From assembly GCA_002397155.1 (NCBI GenBank), contig DGZR01000044.1, positions 41,885-60,027 of the forward strand: a stretch of DNA of 18,143 nt, written 5' to 3'. The notes beneath the pieces were generated by a model, which saw nothing but the letters and a program-made list of their open reading frames with translations, was not told the origin of the DNA and did not search any database. Each line of letters begins with the position of its first letter. Position 1 is the first letter of the stretch. The position numbers and the translations under genes are program-made. Below, one piece after another: positions 11,962 to 18,143 of this stretch. This stretch comes from Firmicutes bacterium UBA4975 (GTDB taxonomy: Bacteria > Bacillota > Proteinivoracia > UBA4975).

Positions 11962-13215
11962 CTAGATCAGTTCTAAGTCCGCACCCAGCCCCTGTAGTTT
12001 GCCGACAAAGTCGTTATAACCCCGGCGCAGGTGTTCGACGCCGCTGACCCTGGTTTCGCCCCGGGCAATCAAGCCGGCGATGACCAAGGCGGAACTGGCC
12101 CGCAGGTCATGGGGATGGACGGTGGCCCCCAAGATCTCTTCTACTCCTTCGATAACGGCGGCCCGCCCTTCGACCTTGATGTTGGCGCCCATTTTCTTGA
12201 GCTCATCGACGTAGCGAAAGCGGCCCTCAAAGATATTTTCAGTGACGATGCTGGTGCCGGAACACACCGCCAGGTAAGACACCAAGGGCTGTTGCAAATC
12301 GGTGGGAAATCCGGGATAGGGAAAGGTCTTTACATCGATAGCATTGCCCCGAGGAGGCCCCTGGACCCTGATCCAGTCGTCTCCCTCTACAATGGTAACG
12401 CCGGACTCCCGCAGTTTTGCCGTCACCGCCTCCAAGTGGCGGGGGATGACGTCTTTGATTACTACGTCGCCCCCGGTGGCGGTAGCAGCCACCATAAAGG
12501 TGCCGGCTTCAACCCGGTCGGGTATGATGCTGTGTCCGGCCCATCCCCGCTCCTTAGTGCCAGTGATTCGCAGGGTGCCGGTGCCTGCTCCCCGCACATT
12601 CACCCCGATTTTGTTGAGGAAGTTGGCCACGTCGATAATCTCTGGCTCCCGGGCCGCGTTTTCAATAGTGGTGGTCCCTTCGGCCCCGGCGGCGGCCAGC
12701 ATGACATTGACGGTAGCTCCCACGCTGACCAAGTCAAAGTAAATATCCTCGCTCTTTTTCCCGCCCCCCTGGAGGTGGACGTTGCCGTCGCCGATGGTCC
12801 AGGCGTAGCCCAGGGCGTTAAAGCCCTTTAAATGCTGGTCAATAGGCCGGGGGCCTATTTTACATCCCCCGGGCAGGCCGGTCCTGGCCCGGCCAAATCT
12901 CCCCAGAAGGGCGCCCATGAAGTAGTAAGACGCCCGCAACTTTTCCGCAAGCCGGTCGGGAGGAACGAGATTTTTGATGCCGGTGGGGTCTATGCTGATG
13001 GTGTCGGTGTCCAGCCACTGCACTTTAGCCCCCAGGGCGGTGAGAATCTCGCACTGGGTACGCACATCGGTGAGGGGGGGGGCGTTTTCTAAAATACAGG
13101 GCCCCTGGGCAAGGATGGTGGCCGGGATAATGGCCACGGCAGCGTTCTTTGCACCGTTGATTTTGACAGTTCCGTTAAGAGGATGAGACCGTTTAACCCT
13201 TACAATGTTTTCCAT
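11962..13215 (-). CDS. murA: UDP-N-acetylglucosamine 1-carboxyvinyltransferase
   Basis: 417 residues. Transfers enolpyruvate from PEP to UDP-GlcNAc, the committed step of peptidoglycan precursor synthesis, in the cytoplasm. Visible are the substrate-binding K22-or-so region GTVKINGAKNAA (15-26), the active-site loop LPGGCKIGPRP (114-124) with catalytic Cys118, and GFPTDLQQP in the second domain. The Cys (not Asp) predicts fosfomycin sensitivity. ATG 13215 has AGGGGGT upstream; a TTG at 13230 would add five residues and is less likely. It lies 50 bases after yycI in the same direction, so a wall-precursor enzyme is tied to WalRK transcription. The 50-base gap shows no clear hairpin or promoter. 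I cannot tell which MurA paralogue this is. Confidence 0.95.
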   Translation of the reverse strand: MENIVRVKRSHPLNGTVKINGAKNAAVAIIPATILAQGPCILENAPPLTDVRTQCEILTALGAKVQWLDTDTISIDPTGIKNLVPPDRLAEKLRASYYFMGALLGRFGRARTGLPGGCKIGPRPIDQHLKGFNALGYAWTIGDGNVHLQGGGKKSEDIYFDLVSVGATVNVMLAAAGAEGTTTIENAAREPEIIDVANFLNKIGVNVRGAGTGTLRITGTKERGWAGHSIIPDRVEAGTFMVAATATGGDVVIKDVIPRHLEAVTAKLRESGVTIVEGDDWIRVQGPPRGNAIDVKTFPYPGFPTDLQQPLVSYLAVCSGTSIVTENIFEGRFRYVDELKKMGANIKVEGRAAVIEGVEEILGATVHPHDLRASSALVIAGLIARGETRVSGVEHLRRGYNDFVGKLQGLGADLELI

Positions 13216-13265
13216 GACTACCCCCTGCAAAAAAAGTTCTTTGTTCCTTACTTATTCAACACGGC

Positions 13266-14132
13266 TCAAGGTTTTCCTGCCGGAAAGCAGCTTTCCCCCT
13301 CAAGTTCTCCCGTGTGAGCATTGACATAGTACTTGCAGCCGCCCTGGGTCGCCACGACCCAGACGGGGCTGGCAATAAACTGTTCCCCCGGTGCGCTCAG
13401 ACAGTACCAGGACAAGTAGAGATCGGTGATGACTGTTTTGGCCGGCAGGACTTCGGCGGCCACATTTATCGCTGCGGTGGCGGGAATGGAGAGCAGGCTC
13501 TCCCCGGAAAATCCCCTCACTTCCAGCCAGTAATAGTCCATTGCCAGGACGCTGCCCCCGGGACTGACTACAATGGTAATCCTGGACGTCTCAAGGTTCC
13601 GCCGATGCCAGCGCTGGATGTACTCCAGAACCCAGGACCCGTCTTCGCCCAAGACGGCCCGGCCCGCCACCCCGTCTCGGGGCTTGCCCATCCTTTCCCG
13701 CAAAAAGCGGTCTGCCGCCCGGCGGGCATCGGCTTCGGCCAGTTCTCCTTCTTCGGAGAGGGGAGGGGCAAAGTAGTGCAGGCGACCATCGGGATAAATC
13801 TCCACCCGGGCCCGCTGGTAGTAATACTCCACCCGGTCGGACATCACTGTCCTCGATCCCCGGCCGCCCAAGAGGCTTTCGGCGACTTCTTCTTCCGCCA
13901 GGGGGAGTCGGCTGGCTGCCAGCAATTGCACCCGCTGCATGCGCCGGGGTATCTTAGTCGTAATCGTGATGTTGCGGCTCTCCAGCTTTTCCAAGGCAGC
14001 CTCGACCTGCTCGGCCGAGACGTAGTTTGCCGGATCGAAGAAAAAAGGAAGCAGCCACAATTGGGCGGCAAAGACCAGGTTAACCGCCAAAAAGGCGACG
14101 ATCAGGATGTTCAGGGTCTTATCCCAGTCCAT
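13266..14132 (-). CDS. yycI: WalI/YycI, membrane regulator of the WalRK system
   Basis: 288 residues. A single N-terminal membrane anchor (about 8-30) after MDWDKTLNI, which is the family's characteristic start, then an extracytoplasmic domain ending with the YycI-type strand YYVNAHTGELEGE. In bacilli YycI and YycH form a membrane complex that modulates WalK activity. The ATG directly follows the yycH TAA with no gap. The outer domain is poorly conserved, and this assignment leans on the start motif, topology and position. Confidence 0.88.
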   Translation of the reverse strand: MDWDKTLNILIVAFLAVNLVFAAQLWLLPFFFDPANYVSAEQVEAALEKLESRNITITTKIPRRMQRVQLLAASRLPLAEEEVAESLLGGRGSRTVMSDRVEYYYQRARVEIYPDGRLHYFAPPLSEEGELAEADARRAADRFLRERMGKPRDGVAGRAVLGEDGSWVLEYIQRWHRRNLETSRITIVVSPGGSVLAMDYYWLEVRGFSGESLLSIPATAAINVAAEVLPAKTVITDLYLSWYCLSAPGEQFIASPVWVVATQGGCKYYVNAHTGELEGESCFPAGKP

Positions 14133-15428
14133 TTAGTGTCCCCCAATCCCGGCTTTGACTTGCAAAATCCGCCCCTCTCCGGCGGCGACGTACATTACTT
14201 GGTTTTCTACCCACACCCGCCAGACGGGAATCAAGCGGTTCTGCTGATAGTAATAGACCAGGGCCAAATCGTGAATTGTGTGACCCTCTTCGGCGAAAAA
14301 CAGAGCGACCTGGGTATCGGCACTCAGAAGTTGAAAAAAGGGCTTGACACTCTCGTGGGAATCCCCTTCGGCGGCGGGCCCGAGGAGAAAACGCCGATAG
14401 CCCACGACCTGGCCCTGGCTAAAATCCAGGGCGATACCCACCCGCTCCCCAGTCACGGGCAAACCCCGCAGAAAACTAGAAAATTCCAGTCTGGCCGGTT
14501 CGGCGGGCCCTTCGGCGGAGTAAACCGGCAGCATCCGGCCGGGCCACCCCCCGTGCAGGTGGAGAAACTCGATCGCTCCCTCCAGCAGCCGCTGTTGGTT
14601 GTAGTAAGTTTCTCCCGAGCCTCCCCCGCCGGCGGTATATTCCACCGCCCCCCAGGGAAATAGGCGCAAGGCGCCAAAACCGTCGGTGTAGATCTCCGTC
14701 CCATCTGCTTCTCGAATAATCGAGGGATTCAAGAAAAAGGACTGGACTACCTCTTCACTTTGCACCTCTTCAAACTGGCAGGCCGGAACGGACAGGGTGC
14801 GGGGGGCCGCCAGGTCAAAAACGCCGGGGTCCACCGCATAGACCTCCCCCCCGGTCAAAGACTTCATGGGACCGAGCAGGGTGTTCCGGGGATCGGCCAC
14901 CGCTTGCTGAAAAACCGCCAAGGGCAGGTCTGTCTGCAGTTGCCACAGCTCGTGGGAAACGGAATTAAAGTACTTCACCGGCCCCCCGTCCAGGGGGACA
15001 AAGATGCCGTCGATGGCGGCAAAGGGAAAATCCGTCTCGTAAAATCTAGTCAGCCAGTGGACTAAGAGTCCCCGGGACACCTCCCAGTCGTAGCGAAACA
15101 GCACGCCGGGGCTGAGAGAATCCTCCTGGTATTCGCCGGCCACCCAGATGTCCCCCCCCTTTTCGCTGGGATACTCCATCTGCCCCAAGGTCAAGACCAA
15201 GTCGGAGTACATCTGGGAAAAGGTCTCGATTAAGATCGCTTCCCCCTGGGCGGGACAGAGGTAAATCCGCCCGGGCAAGCTGACTTCGTGAAGGCCCGGC
15301 TTGGGGCCAAACCAGGGAATGCTGGTCTCGGGACCGCGGGGAACGGGCCGGCCAAAGATAATCAGGGCAGAAAGGATAACGCTGCTGAACACCAGGCAAG
15401 CAAGCAAGACGGCTTTGACCTTGGTCAT
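14133..15428 (-). CDS. yycH: WalH/YycH, membrane regulator of the WalRK system
   Basis: 431 residues, typical for YycH. One N-terminal membrane segment (about 6-25) and a large extracytoplasmic domain with no catalytic motif that I can recognise. Its position between walK and yycI and its size and topology identify it; sequence conservation in this family is low. It is expected to contact WalK and YycI in the membrane and adjust kinase activity. The ATG overlaps the walK TGA by four bases, and the gene abuts yycI, so the four genes walR-walK-yycH-yycI are tightly coupled. Confidence 0.88.
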   Translation of the reverse strand: MTKVKAVLLACLVFSSVILSALIIFGRPVPRGPETSIPWFGPKPGLHEVSLPGRIYLCPAQGEAILIETFSQMYSDLVLTLGQMEYPSEKGGDIWVAGEYQEDSLSPGVLFRYDWEVSRGLLVHWLTRFYETDFPFAAIDGIFVPLDGGPVKYFNSVSHELWQLQTDLPLAVFQQAVADPRNTLLGPMKSLTGGEVYAVDPGVFDLAAPRTLSVPACQFEEVQSEEVVQSFFLNPSIIREADGTEIYTDGFGALRLFPWGAVEYTAGGGGSGETYYNQQRLLEGAIEFLHLHGGWPGRMLPVYSAEGPAEPARLEFSSFLRGLPVTGERVGIALDFSQGQVVGYRRFLLGPAAEGDSHESVKPFFQLLSADTQVALFFAEEGHTIHDLALVYYYQQNRLIPVWRVWVENQVMYVAAGEGRILQVKAGIGGH

Positions 15429-17197
15429 TCTCCCTCCCCCCCTTTTTCGGGAATTTCCCGGGAAATTACCCCTTCGGCTACCGGCAGGGGGACGGTGACT
15501 TCGGTGCCCACACCCTCCTGGCTGAAGATGTTTATCGTGCCGCCGTGGAGTTCGGCGATTTGCTTGGCAATGGATAAGCCGAGGCCGGTCCCCCCAGCCT
15601 GGCGGCTCCTGGCTTTGTCGACCCGAAAGAAGCGCTCGAAAACACGACCCACCGAGTCTGCCGGGATGCCGCTGCCGGTATCCCTGATGACGACCTCGAT
15701 GTACTTGTTGCGGCTGTTGGCGCTGACGCTCACCTTGCCTTCAGCGGTGTAGTTGAGGGCGTTTTGCACGATGTTGAGGAAAAGGCGGTATAGCTGGTCG
15801 CTGTCTCCCATTATTTTCGGCAGATTCCGGGGCAGGCGCATTTCTAGTTCCAGGCCCTTGGCCGCGGCTTGACTGAGGACGGCTTTATGGACAGTCCGCA
15901 ACACTTCTTGCACCGAAAGCAACCTGAATTCTTTTTTTCGTTCCTCGCTGCGGGAAAGGATGAGCAGGTCCTCGACCATTCGCACCATTCGGTCCGCTTC
16001 CCCGTCGATAACCTGCAAAAAGCGCCGCTTCATTCCCGGGTCTTCAACGGGGCTTGTCAAAAGGGTTTCCAGGTAGGTCTTAATCGAGGTGAGAGGGGTG
16101 CGCAGCTCGTGGGAAACGTTGGCCACAAATTCCCGGCGCAGGGCATCCAAGCGGTTCTGCTCGGTGACATCGGAAAGGACGACGATGGTGCCCTGTTTTG
16201 TCCCCGCCTGCAGGAAGGGCAGCCTCTGCTGGCGCAGGACGGGTCCCATTTCCCCCTCCAGGTAGACCGTGCTTTGGGAAGTCTGGAGCAAGGGGAAATC
16301 CTCACTGGTCCCTTGGGCCAGCATCATTTGCCGGTTTACTCTGAACCAATTGCAGGCCGGGGCGTTTATGTGCAGCACTTTGCCCTCGTGATCAAAGACT
16401 ATGAGCCCGTCGCTGAGGTTGAGGAGGATGCCCTCGACTTTGTCTTTTTCCTGCAAAACCTCGTCCCAACTAAGTTTTAGCTGCAAAGCCAGTTCATTAA
16501 AAGTCTCGGCTAAGCGGCCGATTTCGTCGTTGGCCTTAATTTCCAGAGTGGGCTTGTAATCTCCCGCCTTCATGGCCAGGGCTTGGCCGGTTATCTTGCG
16601 CAAGGGCAGGGACAGGGTCCGGGCCAAGCTGAGCCCTAAAAGCGCAGAAAGGGCCAGGGCGAGCACTGCGCCGGTAAAGAGGGCGGTGCGCATCTGCCCC
16701 ATAGCCGCGTCCACTTTGCCTAAACCGGCCGAGGCATAGACCGCCCCCGCCAGCATGTTGGCGCTGTAGACAGGCTGGGCAAAATAGTAGCAGCGCTGGC
16801 CAATCTTTTCCTCGTAGCGGATGGAATCCGCCGCCCGGCCCTGAATTGCCGAGAGGACCTCGGACTGGACGATCTCGACCCCCACCATATCCTCCAGACC
16901 TGGCGAGGCCGAGGCGACCCGGCCGTACTTGTCCAGAAGGTACACCTCTCGGTTGATGACGTTGCTGAACTGGGCCACCAACTGGTTCAGGCCCTCACTG
17001 TCGGGCAGGGGGGTGTAGTACCTCTCGGCCAGGGACGCCAGAAGCTGGATGTGGTTGTGCAGCGACGTCTTTACGTCCCCCAGCAGGTAGCCTTCTATCG
17101 CAGAAAGCATGTACACGCCAAAGAGCTCCAGGGCGAAGAGCAGCAAGAGCAAGTTCATCAAGACCAATTTCCACTGGATGCTTCTCAAGGCCTTCAC
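15425..17197 (-). CDS. walK: WalK sensor histidine kinase
   Basis: 590 residues. Membrane segment 1 at about 9-33, an extracytoplasmic sensor domain of about 135 residues, membrane segment 2 at about 171-193, HAMP (about 194-245), PAS (about 250-350), HisKA with phospho-acceptor H363 in FVANVSHELRTPLTSIK (357-373), and the ATPase domain with N box LFLNIVQNALNY (472-483), G1 DTGSGIP (506-512), F box FERFFR (520-525) and G2 GGTGLGLSIAK (535-545). This is the domain order of WalK/YycG, which senses the state of the wall and lipid II and phosphorylates WalR. Start is GTG 17197, overlapping the walR TGA. The 3' end overlaps yycH by four bases. Confidence 0.96.
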   Translation of the reverse strand: MKALRSIQWKLVLMNLLLLLFALELFGVYMLSAIEGYLLGDVKTSLHNHIQLLASLAERYYTPLPDSEGLNQLVAQFSNVINREVYLLDKYGRVASASPGLEDMVGVEIVQSEVLSAIQGRAADSIRYEEKIGQRCYYFAQPVYSANMLAGAVYASAGLGKVDAAMGQMRTALFTGAVLALALSALLGLSLARTLSLPLRKITGQALAMKAGDYKPTLEIKANDEIGRLAETFNELALQLKLSWDEVLQEKDKVEGILLNLSDGLIVFDHEGKVLHINAPACNWFRVNRQMMLAQGTSEDFPLLQTSQSTVYLEGEMGPVLRQQRLPFLQAGTKQGTIVVLSDVTEQNRLDALRREFVANVSHELRTPLTSIKTYLETLLTSPVEDPGMKRRFLQVIDGEADRMVRMVEDLLILSRSEERKKEFRLLSVQEVLRTVHKAVLSQAAAKGLELEMRLPRNLPKIMGDSDQLYRLFLNIVQNALNYTAEGKVSVSANSRNKYIEVVIRDTGSGIPADSVGRVFERFFRVDKARSRQAGGTGLGLSIAKQIAELHGGTINIFSQEGVGTEVTVPLPVAEGVISREIPEKGGEGE

Positions 17198-17889
17198 CCC
17201 TTAAAGTAGTAACCAAGGCCTCGGCGGCTGAGAATATACTGGGGATTGCTGGGGTTTTCTTCAATTTTGACCCGCAGGCGGCGGATTGTCACATCCACTG
17301 TGCGCACATCGCCGTAGTAATCGTAACCCCACACTTTTTTCAAAAGTTCTTCCCGGCTAAAGATCTTACCGGGATGGCCGGCCATAAAATCCAGCAGTTC
17401 AAACTCTCGCTGGGTGAGGTCGATGACCTTGCCCCGCCTCTTGACGGTAAAAAAATCCCGGTCGATATCCAGGCTCGGCGCTCCGCTGGGCCGGGCGCTC
17501 TGTTTCTCCCTGGCCCCCATGGCCCGACCTCGGAGTTGGGCCTTGATTCGGGCCAGCAACTCCCGGGTGCTAAAGGGCTTAGTCACGTAGTCGTCAGCCC
17601 CTAATTCCAGACCCAAAACCTTGTCGATCTCAGCGTCCTTGGCGGTTAGCATGATGATCGGGCAGTCCATTTTTTGGCGGACCTGCCGGCAGACACTGAA
17701 ACCGTCTGTCCCCGGCAGCATGAGGTCCAGTAAAATCAAGTCCGGCAAAAACTCCGGGACCTGGACCAGGGCCTCGTCTCCAGTATATGCCGCCCGCACC
17801 TCGTAGCCTTCCCGGGCGAGATTGTATTCTAGGATATCGGCGATTGGCCTTTCATCTTCGACTATCAATATCCGGTTGGGACGAGCCAT
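17194..17889 (-). CDS. walR: WalR response regulator (OmpR/PhoB family)
   Basis: 231 residues. Receiver domain 6-120 with the acidic pair E11/D12, phospho-acceptor D55 (LILLDLMLPG), T82 and K104; then a winged-helix DNA-binding domain from about 135 with VWGYDYYGDVRTVDVTIRRLR and the C-terminus LSRRGLGYYFKG, strongly WalR/YycF-like. It controls wall hydrolases and related genes and is often essential in low-GC Gram-positives. ATG 17889 has AAGGGGAGA upstream. First gene of the operon behind the promoter at 17948-17976. I did not find a clear WalR-type direct repeat (TGTWAH-N5-TGTWAH) in its leader. Confidence 0.96.
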   Translation of the reverse strand: MARPNRILIVEDERPIADILEYNLAREGYEVRAAYTGDEALVQVPEFLPDLILLDLMLPGTDGFSVCRQVRQKMDCPIIMLTAKDAEIDKVLGLELGADDYVTKPFSTRELLARIKAQLRGRAMGAREKQSARPSGAPSLDIDRDFFTVKRRGKVIDLTQREFELLDFMAGHPGKIFSREELLKKVWGYDYYGDVRTVDVTIRRLRVKIEENPSNPQYILSRRGLGYYFKG

Positions 17890-17947
17890 TTAATCTCCCC
17901 TTTGTCCAAGTTCTCTTTCTCTTACTACCCCCGGGGGCGATAAGTTT

Positions 17948-17976
17948 ATCATAATCTTAATGAGACCCGGGGTCAA
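17948..17976 (-). promoter_or_regulatory. Sigma-A promoter of the wal operon
   Basis: The minus strand reads TTGACC (17976-17971), a 17-base spacer, then TATGAT (17953-17948). Five of six positions match in each hexamer with ideal spacing. Predicted start is about 17941, giving a leader of about 52 bases that carries the palindrome CCCCCGGGGG (17928-17937). It lies 11 bases downstream of the terminator tail of the preceding gene. Confidence 0.8.
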
Positions 17977-17987
17977 ACCCCCTGCTT

Positions 17988-18014
17988 AAGAAAAGAGCCT
18001 GCCAAGGGGCAGGC
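17988..18014 (-). terminator. Intrinsic terminator of the M23 peptidase gene
   Basis: Minus strand GCCTGCC-CCTT-GGCAGGC forms a perfect 7-bp stem followed by TCTTTTCTT. It begins at the first base after the peptidase TAG and separates that gene from the wal promoter. Confidence 0.85.
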
Positions 18015-18143
18015 CTAGGGTTTAAAAAACTGCAAGGCGTTGATGCGAACGCCGTTTCGCTGCACTTCAAAGTGCAGGTGGGGGCCGGTACTGTTCCCCG
18101 TGCTGCCCACCCGGGCGATGATCTGGCCCTTGGAGACCTTTTG
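18015..18143 (-). CDS. M23 family (LytM-type) metallopeptidase, C-terminal fragment
   Basis: The last 42 codons and the stop of a gene that begins beyond the window. The fragment QKVSKGQIIARVGSTGNSTG then PHLHFEVQRNG contains the HLH zinc motif of M23 endopeptidases, which cleave peptide cross-bridges in peptidoglycan. The C-terminal RINALQFFKP is the usual end of this domain. The N-terminal part (signal peptide, coiled coil or LysM) is not visible. An M23 gene immediately upstream of walRK fits WalR's known control of wall hydrolases, but the terminator shows it is a separate transcript. Confidence 0.9.
   Translation of the reverse strand, partial: QKVSKGQIIARVGSTGNSTGPHLHFEVQRNGVRINALQFFKP

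Noticed and set aside
12031..12831. Plus-strand open frame (266 codons) opposite murA
   Set aside because: Low-complexity Gly/Asp/Pro composition typical of a reverse-strand shadow; murA is certain.
13314..14663. Long plus-strand open frame (449 codons) opposite yycI and yycH
   Set aside because: It is antisense to two well-supported wal genes, has no domain or good ribosome site, and long empty frames opposite genes are common in GC-rich DNA.
1..18143. Search for CRISPR arrays, tRNA/rRNA genes, transposases, phage genes or toxin-antitoxin pairs
   Set aside because: No spaced direct repeats, cloverleaf sequences or mobile-element proteins were seen; nearly all bases belong to housekeeping or metabolic genes, and no gene-free stretch exceeds about 150 bases.

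Overview
The window is a GC-rich, gene-dense chromosomal segment from a Gram-positive-type bacterium, most likely an anaerobic member of the Clostridia. The evidence is a complete WalRK (YycFG) operon with yycH, yycI and yycJ homologues, strong GGAGG-type ribosome binding sites, and lysine-fermentation genes under sigma-54 control. I cannot name a genus. Almost everything lies on the minus strand; one penicillin-binding protein gene is on the plus strand. I see no tRNA, rRNA, CRISPR, insertion sequence or prophage.

Left part (1-4890, minus strand, read right to left). A polyamine operon comes first: pyruvoyl-dependent arginine decarboxylase (pdaD), spermidine synthase (speE) and agmatinase (speB), giving arginine to agmatine to putrescine to spermidine. 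It has an extended -10 promoter, a hairpin at the very 5' end of the mRNA and an intrinsic terminator folded around the speB stop codon. Next is a PAS / AAA+ / Fis sigma-54 activator, then 3,5-diaminohexanoate dehydrogenase (kdd) and the start of lysine 2,3-aminomutase (kamA). A full-consensus sigma-54 -24/-12 element (TGGCAC-N5-TTGCA) lies inside the last codons of the activator gene, just upstream of kdd. The activator therefore probably drives the lysine-degradation genes from a promoter embedded in its own 3' end.

Middle (4891-9717). A class A penicillin-binding protein gene (plus strand) ends in a Cys-rich tail and a ten-glutamate run. It converges on a dinG-type helicase gene, the two sharing a single CTAG as their stop codons. 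The helicase has an N-terminal domain of about 140 residues that I do not recognise.

Right part (9718-18143, minus strand). This is the cell-wall control operon, read right to left: walR, walK, yycH, yycI, murA, walJ (yycJ), htrA, a 55-residue CxxH/CxxC protein, then dinG. A good sigma-A promoter (TTGACC-17-TATGAT) precedes walR. An intrinsic terminator directly after murA splits the cluster, and a candidate promoter precedes htrA. Upstream of walR, separated by a terminator, is the 3' end of an M23 (LytM-type) peptidase gene. Envelope signalling, peptidoglycan precursor synthesis (MurA), polymerisation (PBP), hydrolysis (M23) and surface quality control (HtrA) are thus clustered.
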